Below, one piece after another: positions 1 through 6,272 of a stretch of 6,864 bases of DNA. The translations under genes and the position numbers were made by a program. The DNA is from Deltaproteobacteria bacterium. GTDB lineage: Bacteria; Desulfobacterota; Desulfobacteria; Desulfobacterales; Desulfosalsimonadaceae. The number at the start of each line of letters is the position of its first letter. The first letter of the stretch is position 1. A model generated the notes under the pieces. It had not been told where the DNA came from, did not search any database, and worked only from the letters and a program-made list of their open reading frames with translations. The DNA lies in contig JAJRPH010000315.1 of the NCBI GenBank assembly GCA_024280875.1, positions 1 to 6,864 of the forward strand, given 5' to 3'.

Positions 1-1105
1 CATCGGCAAAATACGGGTGGTATTCATAATCATGCGCATAGGGGAGTTTGTGTTGGGCGAGTTTATCCCGGCTTTTTACAATCAAACCCTTTGAATCAGC
101 AAACCAGCAACGCTGTCGGGCCTCTGTTTGCGACAACCCTTCATGGGTCATGGCGGTGACAATCAAGTCGCCGATGCCGGTTCCGGCCTCGCCCGCGCCC
201 AGAAAAAGGATTTTCTGGTCAAAGAGTTTTTTGCCGGTGATTCTCAAGGCGCCCATTAAACCGGCCAGCGCCATGCTGGCCGTGCCCTGGATATCGTCAT
301 TAAATGTACAGACCCGGTTCCGGTATTTATTCAGTAGTCGAAATGCATTCATGTTTCCGAAATCCTCGAATTGAATCAAAGCCCCCGGAAAATTTTCCTG
401 AACCGCTAAGATAAATTCCTCGATCAACTCGTCATAGGCTTCTCCCCGAATCCTTGGGTGCCGAATACCGAAATACAGGGGGTCATGAAGCAAATCCACA
501 TTATTGGTCCCCACGTCGATGGTCACCGGCAGACACTCGGCCGGGTGAATCCCGGCACAAGCGGTGTAAAGAGAAAGCTTCCCGGTAGGAATGCCCATTC
601 CGGCCACCCCCAGATCGCCCAGGCCGAGAATTCGTTCTCCGTCTGTAATCACGATAATACGGATATTCCGGTCCGGCCAGTTTTGCAGGATTTCCGAGAA
701 CCGGCCCTTGTTGTTGTCACCAATAAAAACCCCCTTGGGCCGACGGTAAATATGCACGTACTCCTGACAGGCCTGACCGACAGTGGGCGTGTAGATGATG
801 GGCATCATTTCTTCCAGATGGTCCATAATCACCCGGTAAAACAGGGTCTGGTTCCGGTCCTGCAGGGCCACCAGAAAAATGTATTTTTCAAGGTCCGAGG
901 TTTTTCGATGGTAATTTCCCATCACCCGCATGACCTGCTCTTCAAGAGTCTGGATACCCGGTGGAAGAAGCCCCTGAATCCCTAAGGCGTCACGTTCTGC
1001 TTCGGTGAATGCGGTTCCTTTGTTTAAAGCGGGATCATGAAGGTAATGCATACCGCCCTTTGAAAATCCGGCAGCATGCGGTCCTGAAGTTATCTTACTC
1101 GGCAT
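1..1105 (-). CDS. Malic enzyme (malate dehydrogenase, oxaloacetate-decarboxylating), 3'-truncated by window edge
   Basis: Oxidatively decarboxylates L-malate to pyruvate and CO2 with reduction of NAD(P); a soluble enzyme linking the C4 pool to pyruvate. The 368 codons present cover the N-terminal malic domain and the start of the NAD-binding domain; the family is about 540-560 residues, so roughly a third lies beyond the left edge. Visible residues: the YTPTVG motif with catalytic Tyr105, GERILGLGDLG, GKLSLY with catalytic Lys176, metal ligands Glu247-Asp248 in FEDFGN and Asp271 in the family signature FNDDIQGTASMALAGLM, and the dinucleotide loop GAGEAGTGIG at 303-312. The spacing of the metal ligands (24 residues) equals that in human ME2. 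The following ADSKG loop (336-340) resembles NADP-preferring animal ME1 rather than ME2, so NADP use is possible but unproven. The ATG at 1105 is chosen because GAGGAG lies 8 nt upstream; an ATG a little further upstream is out of frame. It is transcribed divergently from the UbiB-like gene and appears to be a single gene as far as visible. Confidence 0.96.
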   Translation of the reverse strand, partial: MPSKITSGPHAAGFSKGGMHYLHDPALNKGTAFTEAERDALGIQGLLPPGIQTLEEQVMRVMGNYHRKTSDLEKYIFLVALQDRNQTLFYRVIMDHLEEMMPIIYTPTVGQACQEYVHIYRRPKGVFIGDNNKGRFSEILQNWPDRNIRIIVITDGERILGLGDLGVAGMGIPTGKLSLYTACAGIHPAECLPVTIDVGTNNVDLLHDPLYFGIRHPRIRGEAYDELIEEFILAVQENFPGALIQFEDFGNMNAFRLLNKYRNRVCTFNDDIQGTASMALAGLMGALRITGKKLFDQKILFLGAGEAGTGIGDLIVTAMTHEGLSQTEARQRCWFADSKGLIVKSRDKLAQHKLPYAHDYEYHPYFAD

Positions 1106-1113
1106 GAATGTTT

Positions 1114-1119
1114 CTCCTC
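1114..1119 (-). promoter_or_regulatory. Ribosome binding site of the malic enzyme gene
   Basis: The minus strand reads GAGGAG 8 nt before the ATG at 1105. This is a good Shine-Dalgarno match and fixes the start over the out-of-frame ATG just upstream. Confidence 0.7.
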
Positions 1120-1257
1120 ATTTTTCCTTGTTATGCTTACAAAACCCGGCGGCATACCCTCATATTTTTCAATTACCTGGTTGGTGATGCCTTCATTCGG
1201 CTATGAACGATGGTAACGATTCGTGCGTTGGACTGCAATAGGAACCATCTTTTAAAT

Positions 1258-1281
1258 CTAAAAACAAATTCTTTGTTTTAG
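1258..1281. repeat. AT-rich inverted repeat in the divergent intergenic region
   Basis: The arms CTAAAAACAAA and TTTGTTTTAG pair around the 3-nt loop TTC, with one unpaired A in the left arm. It could be an operator for a dimeric regulator or a weak hairpin. It has no GC core, so it is not a convincing intrinsic terminator. It lies about 140 bp upstream of the UbiB-like start and just upstream of the candidate promoters. Confidence 0.45.
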
Positions 1282-1297
1282 AAATACGGCTTAAAAC

Positions 1298-1326
1298 TTG
1301 AAGTTACATGTTCCGGTTGATATGAA
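1298..1326 (+). promoter_or_regulatory. Candidate promoter for the UbiB-like gene
   Basis: TTGAAG, 17 bp, TATGAA: four of six matches in each hexamer to the sigma70 consensus. An overlapping alternative is TTGATA (1317-1322), 18 bp, TATTTA (1341-1346). Either would give a leader of roughly 65-90 nt. The choice between them is not possible from sequence alone. Confidence 0.22.
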
Positions 1327-1328
1327 CG

Positions 1329-1356
1329 ACAGAATATGATTATTTACAGATTCTGT
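1329..1356. repeat. ACAGAAT-N14-ATTCTGT inverted repeat
   Basis: Perfect 7-bp arms at 1329-1335 and 1350-1356 are separated by 14 bp. They lie between the candidate promoter hexamers and the UbiB-like start codon (63 bp downstream), a position suited to an operator or a leader hairpin. The dyad could be chance in an AT-rich gap. Confidence 0.35.
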
Positions 1357-1418
1357 GTAATCTTTTAGTCTAAGGTTTTAACTGAATAGAGAATTCAACT
1401 TTTACGAGAAAAAAAGAA

Positions 1419-2765
1419 ATGATTTTTCAAACAATATATAAAGAAGTGCCGTCTGCCGTCTCCTTTGGCTTTAACAGTATAAATCGAATCCGCCAGACGG
1501 CAACCGCCCTGGGTAAAACCGGGCTGGACTGGGTGTTTGACGGTCAACCATCACCGCCTGTTTTGATGCGCAGAGCATTTGAACGCTTAGGAGCGACCTA
1601 TATCAAGCTGGGCCAGCTAATTGCCAGCTCACCGTCGCTATTTCCGGTTGAATATGTGAAAGAATTCCATCGATGCCTGGACCAGACGGAATCAGTGCCG
1701 TTCAATCAGATGCATAAAATTTTAAAAAGCGAGCTGGGTTTCGGGTATATGGGAGAAATCTTTGCTGATATTGATCCGGTTCCCCTGGCTTCAGCCTCCA
1801 TTGCCCAGGTCTATGCCGCCAAGCTGACCAGTGGCGAAGATGTTGTCATTAAGATTCAGCGGCCGGGTGTTAAAAACATTCTCTCAACGGATTTGAATTT
1901 TTTGTATTATTCTGCAGTGGTTCTTGAACGTCTGGTTCCCCGGCTCCAGCATATTTCCCTTGCCGGTATTTTGTCTGAAATCCGCCGAACTGTTTTTGAA
2001 GAGTGTGATTTTATAAAAGAAGCCGAAAATATCAAAATTTTTTCAGAATTCCTGAAAGAGTCAGGCAATACTCGGGTTGTAACGCCCCGTGTATATCCCC
2101 ATGCATCATCTAAGCGCGTGCTGACAATGGAACGGTTATACGGCATCCCCTTGACGGATCGGGAACAGTTTTTGAAATCAACCGATCAACCGCATATGAT
2201 TTTAGGGGCTGCTTTTGAAACCTGGCTGGCCAGTATCGCCGGATGCGAACTGTTTCATGCGGATTTACATGCCGGTAATCTTTTGATTTTAGAAGACGGG
2301 CGGGTCGGTTTTATTGATTTTGGAATTGTGGGGCGTATTTCTGAAAAAACCCAGGAGGGTGTCATGTCATTGATTCAGGCCATGATCATGAAAGACTATA
2401 CCTCCATTGCCGAAGCAATGCTTATCATTGGCATGACCCGGACAAAAGTGGATACAGCGCTCCTTGCAAAGGATCTGGAGGATTTCTATAATGCCGGTGA
2501 ATCTTTGGCCGATGAAACTCTTTTGATTAACGCGGCAGATCCGGCTTCTATGGCAAATCTGGATGAACCGGAACAGATTTTGTTGGAAATGGTCAGGATT
2601 GCGGAAACCCACGGTATTCGTTTCCCGCGTGAATTCACTCTTTTGCTGAAGCAGTTTCTGTATTTTGACAGCTACGGAGACCTCCTTTTTGATATGGATA
2701 TGTTAATGGACGGCATGATGCCGGACATGGATGCTTTACAGAAGAAGCTGGAGTGGCTGGAATAG
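1419..2765 (+). CDS. ABC1/AarF/UbiB-family atypical kinase-like protein
   Basis: Member of the UbiB/ADCK family, atypical protein-kinase-like ATPases linked to isoprenoid quinone biosynthesis and lipid homeostasis. Seen in the 448 residues: the family-specific KxGQ motif as KLGQ at 63-66, the alanine/serine-rich loop replacing the glycine loop (ASAS, 124-127), the ATP-binding lysine in VVIKIQRPG (Lys145), a helix-C acidic segment KEAEN (200-204), the catalytic loop HADLHAGN (280-287) and the metal-binding DFG (300-302). All core residues are present, so an active ATPase is expected. E. coli UbiB (about 546 aa) ends in two membrane helices; this protein stops soon after the kinase fold and its last 40 residues are acidic and Met-rich with no membrane segment. 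An anaerobe of this type would be expected to use menaquinone, so a role in ubiquinone synthesis is doubtful and the true substrate is unknown. The start has only a weak ribosome site (ACGAGAA at 1404-1410) but gives a sensible N-terminal helix before KLGQ. The stop lies 3 bp from that of the convergent glycosyltransferase gene. Confidence 0.93.
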   Translation: MIFQTIYKEVPSAVSFGFNSINRIRQTATALGKTGLDWVFDGQPSPPVLMRRAFERLGATYIKLGQLIASSPSLFPVEYVKEFHRCLDQTESVPFNQMHKILKSELGFGYMGEIFADIDPVPLASASIAQVYAAKLTSGEDVVIKIQRPGVKNILSTDLNFLYYSAVVLERLVPRLQHISLAGILSEIRRTVFEECDFIKEAENIKIFSEFLKESGNTRVVTPRVYPHASSKRVLTMERLYGIPLTDREQFLKSTDQPHMILGAAFETWLASIAGCELFHADLHAGNLLILEDGRVGFIDFGIVGRISEKTQEGVMSLIQAMIMKDYTSIAEAMLIIGMTRTKVDTALLAKDLEDFYNAGESLADETLLINAADPASMANLDEPEQILLEMVRIAETHGIRFPREFTLLLKQFLYFDSYGDLLFDMDMLMDGMMPDMDALQKKLEWLE

Positions 2766-2768
2766 TTT

Positions 2769-3857
2769 TTACAGAATTGCAAGCTGATCAAGGGCCTGAT
2801 CATAGCTGCTGATAACATTTTCCCATAAAAAAGACTTCATTTTCCGGGCAAGTTTTTTTTTTGTCTCTTCATACGCCGCCATATTTGAGAGGATCTGAGA
2901 AAGTTTTTCAATTAAATCGTATTTGTTTTTATACAGAAACTGTTCATGAAATTCTTCGGGAAGTATTTCGGGATAGGACAACCTGTTGGGCAGCAGGGGG
3001 ATGCAGCCCATGATCATTGCTTCAATCACGGACATGCCGAAATTTTCCTGAATGGCCGTGCTGATGATAATGGTTCCCTGTTTCAGCCAGTTGATATATT
3101 CTATTCTGGAAGGTACATATCCGAACTGAACAATTTTATCTTCAAAGGTTTTTTGTGCCTGAATAAACTCATCCGGGATTTTGCCGAAATTTTCACCCAG
3201 CAGCGCCAGTCGGAAATCAAATCCCTGCTCCTGCAGCTTTTCAAGTACATTGAAAAAGAGCTGATGATTTTTGTCAAATCCCCACCGATGGCTCCAAACG
3301 ATCAGGGGCGGATCAGTCTGTTTTTGCGAGTCAACTTCTGCTACCGGCGGGAGGGTAATGCCGGGGTATAGTACATTTGATTTTTGACTGATTTTTTCGG
3401 CAATTCCCTTGGGTGTAAAATCACGCCCTCTGTTTAAAAACTCCGGAACGGCTTTTAAAAAAGCATCTTGTTGCATTGTTGAATTAAAAAATACCATATC
3501 AGCAGCAAGTGCCGTGGTAATGTTTATCATGCCGAGCATAAACACGCTTTTGTCGCCGACCGGCTGGGGGTATGTCAGCTGGTTCTCATGGAAATAGACC
3601 ATGACAGGCGGGCATTTTGCTCCCACAAGAGCCTTGAAGTCTGTCAGATTAAACAGGTCAGTGACGATTACTCCGTCATATTGGTCAATGTTCGGAATAT
3701 TATCTGCCTGGTAAATGGCCGCACCGAGCATCCGCCAGCGAAAGTTTTCCCCGGGCATTTCAATGATGTCAATCATATGCGAGGAATGATCCGCCAGTCC
3801 GTGTGCAAAAAGTGAATGGGAACCGATGGAAAATGTTTCAATAAATAAAAACTTCAT
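2769..3857 (-). CDS. GT-B glycosyltransferase resembling tRNA-queuosine mannosyltransferase (QTMAN/GTDC1-like)
   Basis: In animals QTMAN (GTDC1) transfers mannose from GDP-mannose to queuosine at position 34 of tRNA-Asp. This 362-residue protein appears colinear with it over nearly its whole length. The N-terminal domain (about 1-165) has an ETFSIGSH segment near the start, a WRMLGAAIY segment (41-49), the hallmark HENQLTYP (90-97) and FFNST (123-127). The C-terminal GT4-type domain has SHRWGFDKNH (189-198), LLGENF (219-224), ISTAIQENFGMSVIEA (265-280) with the EX7E pair Glu271/Glu279 expected for nucleotide-sugar binding, and LSYPEILP (293-300). No signal peptide or membrane helix is visible, so it should be cytosolic. 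It is the second gene of a unit with the helicase, 8 bp after the helicase stop, and lacks a Shine-Dalgarno site, so translational coupling is likely. The family call is strong; the acceptor and sugar donor in this bacterium are inferred. Confidence 0.85.
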   Translation of the reverse strand: MKFLFIETFSIGSHSLFAHGLADHSSHMIDIIEMPGENFRWRMLGAAIYQADNIPNIDQYDGVIVTDLFNLTDFKALVGAKCPPVMVYFHENQLTYPQPVGDKSVFMLGMINITTALAADMVFFNSTMQQDAFLKAVPEFLNRGRDFTPKGIAEKISQKSNVLYPGITLPPVAEVDSQKQTDPPLIVWSHRWGFDKNHQLFFNVLEKLQEQGFDFRLALLGENFGKIPDEFIQAQKTFEDKIVQFGYVPSRIEYINWLKQGTIIISTAIQENFGMSVIEAMIMGCIPLLPNRLSYPEILPEEFHEQFLYKNKYDLIEKLSQILSNMAAYEETKKKLARKMKSFLWENVISSYDQALDQLAIL

Positions 3858-3865
3858 TTTTTATA

Positions 3866-5101
3866 TTATTTTGATCTTTTTTTCTTTTTGCGTTTTTTCC
3901 GGTTTTCAAAATTTTCAATTAGCGCCTGGATATCGTCTATGGCGGCCGTCGTTTCTATGGTATGGGCATAATCCTGTTTGCTGGTTTTGATTACTTCAAT
4001 TGATTTGTTTAAAAATGTCTGGATTTCAATTAAACGTTCTTTCTCTTCCTGACTGCAGAATGAGACGGCAATTCCTTTTTTAACCCCGCGACCGGTACGG
4101 CCCACACGATGGACATAGTTTTCCGCCTTGTCCGGCAGATCATAATTGATCACATAATTGACATCGGCAATATCAATTCCCCGGGCACTGACGTCTGTGG
4201 CAATCAGAAGATTAAAGTCCCCTTTTTTGAATTTTTGCATGATATCCGAGCGTTTGTCCTGTTCTTTTTCACCATGGATGGTAAACGCGTCTATCTGAAC
4301 TCTGCCCATCGCCTTTGCTACGCGCTCGGCTCGCACCCGGGTTCTGACAAAGACAATAATTTTGCTGTCCGGATGGTCTTTAATGAATTTTTCCAGGAAA
4401 AACCGCTTGTCATCCATTTCCACAAACATCACAAAGTGGGTGACATTTTTAGAAACCGGGTCTTCCGGAGACACCTGGATCCGGATGGCGGAACTTTTCA
4501 CCTGGGAAAACGCCAGTTTTTTGATTTCCTTGTTGATGGTGGCTGAAAAAAACAGGGTCTGATGCTTGCGGGTGAGCATTTTTTTTACATAGGTGATATC
4601 TTTGATAAACCCCAGGTCCAGCATATGATCCGCTTCATCTAAAATAAGGGTGTCAACACTTTTTAAGCGGATATACCCCTGGCTGATCAGATCAAACATG
4701 CGTCCCGGGGTTGCCACAAGAATATCAATGCCGTCCTGAAGCTTTTTGATTTGGGCATCCTGTTCCACACCGCCGTAAACGGTAAACGCTTTGGCCTTGG
4801 TATGCCGGGCCAAAGAATTAAAAACTTCGCCGATTTGCACCGCCAGTTCCCGGGTCGGAACCATTACAATGCATTTGATGCCGTAAGATCGTTTACTGCT
4901 TTTATTTGTGTGAATTTTATTAATGACAGGGATTGCAAACGCTGCTGTTTTACCGGTTCCTGTCTGAGCGATGGCCAGAACATCCTCGCCTTTCATGATT
5001 GACGGAATGGATTTGTACTGGATATCCGTCGGTCGCTTAAAACCGAGCTGGGCCAGATTGTTTTTTATTTCTTCTGCGATATAGTAATTCTCAAACTTCA
5101 T
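3866..5101 (-). CDS. DEAD-box ATP-dependent RNA helicase, RhlE-like
   Basis: Unwinds RNA duplexes with ATP; bacterial relatives act in ribosome assembly, RNA decay and cold adaptation. All superfamily 2 motifs are present in 411 residues: Q motif (Phe3 and GFKRPTDIQ at 20-28), motif I AQTGTGKT (45-52), Ia PTRELA (82-87), Ib TPGR (131-134), II DEAD (155-158), III SAT (186-188), IV IIVFVRT (248-254), V ATDVSARGID (301-310) and VI HRVGRTGR (331-338). The C-terminal extension is short and ends in a very basic tail (401-411, almost all Lys/Arg) that probably binds RNA; it is encoded by A-rich codons. Lack of a long auxiliary domain fits the RhlE group better than DeaD/CsdA or DbpA. GAGG lies 4 nt before the ATG at 5101. 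It is the first gene of a two-gene unit with the QTMAN-like glycosyltransferase, and its leader carries a long dyad that may affect expression. Confidence 0.96.
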   Translation of the reverse strand: MKFENYYIAEEIKNNLAQLGFKRPTDIQYKSIPSIMKGEDVLAIAQTGTGKTAAFAIPVINKIHTNKSSKRSYGIKCIVMVPTRELAVQIGEVFNSLARHTKAKAFTVYGGVEQDAQIKKLQDGIDILVATPGRMFDLISQGYIRLKSVDTLILDEADHMLDLGFIKDITYVKKMLTRKHQTLFFSATINKEIKKLAFSQVKSSAIRIQVSPEDPVSKNVTHFVMFVEMDDKRFFLEKFIKDHPDSKIIVFVRTRVRAERVAKAMGRVQIDAFTIHGEKEQDKRSDIMQKFKKGDFNLLIATDVSARGIDIADVNYVINYDLPDKAENYVHRVGRTGRGVKKGIAVSFCSQEEKERLIEIQTFLNKSIEVIKTSKQDYAHTIETTAAIDDIQALIENFENRKKRKKKKRSK

Positions 5102-5136
5102 AATGCCTCATTATTTTTGAGTGTAAGATTTTTACC

Positions 5137-5174
5137 TGAATTGGGTGTTTAAAAAGTTTTAACCGCCCAATTCA
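5137..5174. repeat. 38-bp imperfect palindrome in the helicase leader
   Basis: Two 18-nt arms, beginning TGAATTGGG and ending CCCAATTCA, flank the centre AG at 5155-5156. Sixteen of 18 positions are complementary; of the two others, one is a G-T wobble on the plus strand. As RNA it would fold into a long stem starting about 36 nt upstream of the helicase ATG. No T-run follows on either strand, so it does not look like an intrinsic terminator. An operator or a leader hairpin is more likely. Confidence 0.75.
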
Positions 5175-5223
5175 TGATTTAAATACATTTGAAACATTCA
5201 TAACACAACATTGAAATTTCCTG

Positions 5224-5252
5224 TTGTCCATAATTTGCGTCGGTGTTATAGG
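5224..5252 (+). promoter_or_regulatory. Candidate metF promoter
   Basis: TTGTCC (5224-5229), 17 bp, TATAGG (5247-5252): a partial sigma70 match that would give a leader of about 65 nt. The AT-only stretch downstream (about 5262-5300) offers alternative -10-like hexamers, for example behind TTGCTT (5256-5261), so the assignment is tentative. Confidence 0.25.
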
Positions 5253-5311
5253 TATTTGCTTAAAATTTTTAAATTTTTATTTATGAATAAATTATATCAA
5301 GAATTAATAAT

Positions 5312-5316
5312 GGAGG
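5312..5316 (+). promoter_or_regulatory. Ribosome binding site of metF
   Basis: Perfect GGAGG, 6 nt before the ATG at 5323. This is the strongest ribosome site in the window and settles the metF start. Confidence 0.85.
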
Positions 5317-5322
5317 AAAACA

Positions 5323-6207
5323 ATGACGGTGGCAAATTTATATAAAGACGCAGGGGATAAACCGATTATTTCGTTTGAATTTTTTCGGGCCAAAACAGAA
5401 AAAGCGGCAGAAAATCTTGAAAAGGTCCTGGATCTGCTGTCTGAAACCAAACATGATTATATGTCGGTGACTTTTGGCGCCGGAGGGTCGACACGTGAAG
5501 GGTCCTATGAATTGATTGATAAACTCAAAAACGATCGGGGCATCAATGTCGTGGCATACATCGCCGGGTTTGGCCTGGGGCCGGATGATCTGGCAGAAGT
5601 TCTGGATAAATTTAAAAACAAGGGTATTGAAACGGTTTTTGTTATCCAGGGGGATGAACCCCAGGATGATGTCGCCTTCAAACCCCATCCGGACGCATTG
5701 GCCCATGCCTCGGATCTTTTGGCATTTATTAAAGACCGATATGATTTTTGCCTGGGTGCGGCTGGTTATCCTGAAGGTCACCTTCATGCCCAAAGTCTGG
5801 AAAAAGATATTGAATACGCCAAATTGAAACAGGACAACGGTGCCGAATATATTGTGGCCCAGTATTTTTATGATAATCAATTCTTCTATGATTATGTGGA
5901 TCGCTGCCGGGCAATTGGGGTCACCATTCCCGTAATCCCGGGCATTATGCCGATTTATACGGTCAAGCTCCTTGAAATACTGACCAGTGTGTGTGGATCT
6001 TCCATTCCGGATGATGTCCGGAACAGGTTGGACAGCATACCGGCTGATGACAAGGAAGGAGTCGTTCAGTTCGGCATCGAGCTGGCTACACAACAATGCA
6101 GGGATTTATTGAAACACGGTGTTCCGGGACTTCATTTTTATACGATGAATCGCGGCAAGTCGGTCAATGCCATTATCACGACTCTTCAGGGCGAAGGGCT
6201 GTTGTAA
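5323..6207 (+). CDS. metF: 5,10-methylenetetrahydrofolate reductase
   Basis: FAD enzyme that reduces 5,10-methylene-THF to 5-methyl-THF, feeding methionine synthesis and, in many sulfate reducers, the methyl branch of the Wood-Ljungdahl pathway. The 294 residues span the whole TIM-barrel family (E. coli MetF 296 aa). Visible: SFEFF with catalytic Glu19, VTFGAGGSTR (49-58, Thr50), QGDEP (109-113, Asp111), AGYPEGH (147-153), AQYFYD (179-184, Gln180), IPGIMP (205-210) and the C-terminal HFYTMNR (271-277). These match E. coli Glu28, Thr59, Asp120 and Gln183. Unusual: the loop that reads HLTC in E. coli is YIAG here (79-82), the RGD motif is QGD, and the position of E. coli Arg171 is Leu168, all at or near the FAD site. 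No metV-type zinc-domain gene is adjacent; metF appears to be transcribed alone, divergent from the helicase and convergent with the PilZ gene. Which electron donor it uses cannot be read from sequence. Confidence 0.93.
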   Translation: MTVANLYKDAGDKPIISFEFFRAKTEKAAENLEKVLDLLSETKHDYMSVTFGAGGSTREGSYELIDKLKNDRGINVVAYIAGFGLGPDDLAEVLDKFKNKGIETVFVIQGDEPQDDVAFKPHPDALAHASDLLAFIKDRYDFCLGAAGYPEGHLHAQSLEKDIEYAKLKQDNGAEYIVAQYFYDNQFFYDYVDRCRAIGVTIPVIPGIMPIYTVKLLEILTSVCGSSIPDDVRNRLDSIPADDKEGVVQFGIELATQQCRDLLKHGVPGLHFYTMNRGKSVNAIITTLQGEGLL

Positions 6208-6272
6208 AAGAATATCGGGAAATATAGCTTTTAAACTCGAGACGAAGCCATCAAGAGTTGATACGGGAAAAA

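Larger units (their letters stand above)
1106..1418. other. Divergent intergenic region, 313 bp
   Basis: This gap separates the divergent malic enzyme and UbiB-like genes and must hold both promoters. I see no small gene or RNA gene in it. For the malic enzyme (minus strand) a weak sigma70-like pair is TTGCAG (1233-1238) and TACCAT (1210-1215) with a 17-bp spacer. For the UbiB-like gene (plus strand), TTGAAG (1298-1303) and TATGAA (1321-1326) are 17 bp apart, and TTGATA (1317-1322) with TATTTA (1341-1346) are 18 bp apart. All are partial matches and none is decisive. Two dyads, listed separately, lie in the half nearer the UbiB-like gene. Confidence 0.6.
5102..5322. other. Divergent intergenic region between the helicase and metF genes, 221 bp
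   Basis: This AT-rich gap holds both promoters and no gene that I can see. The half next to the helicase contains the 38-bp dyad listed separately. A weak minus-strand pair, TTGTGT (5203-5208), 17 bp, TATTTA (5180-5185), would start helicase transcripts at about the edge of that dyad. The middle has nested short inverted repeats: ATAACAC (5200-5206) with GTGTTAT (5243-5249), and ACAACA (5205-5210) with TGTTGT (5222-5227). The half next to metF is almost pure A/T, as is usual just upstream of a start codon. I see no S-box riboswitch. Confidence 0.55.

Noticed and set aside
48..985. Plus-strand open frames at 48-374 and 458-985
   Set aside because: They lie antisense to the malic enzyme, whose signature motifs are continuous on the minus strand. 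Their translations show no recognisable domain and have shadow-type composition.
2946..3815. Plus-strand open frames within the glycosyltransferase gene
   Set aside because: They are antisense shadows of a full-length conserved protein, with no ribosome sites or domains of their own.
4109..4562. Plus-strand open frames within the helicase gene
   Set aside because: They are shadows of the helicase, which carries every DEAD-box motif on the minus strand.
5137..5174. Helicase leader dyad read as a terminator
   Set aside because: No T-tract follows on either strand, and it lies between divergent starts where a terminator would not be expected.
5280..5298. Small AT-only inverted repeat TTTATT-TATG-AATAAA before metF
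   Set aside because: Six-bp arms in almost pure A/T sequence are expected by chance.
5338..6096. 252-codon minus-strand open frame
   Set aside because: It is fully antisense to metF, which has all family motifs and a perfect ribosome site. The minus-strand translation resembles nothing I know.
6206..6236. Possible metF terminator: AAAAG ... CTTTT hairpin just after the stop codon
   Set aside because: The stem is short, AT-rich and interrupted, and no T-run follows, so it is not convincing as an intrinsic terminator.
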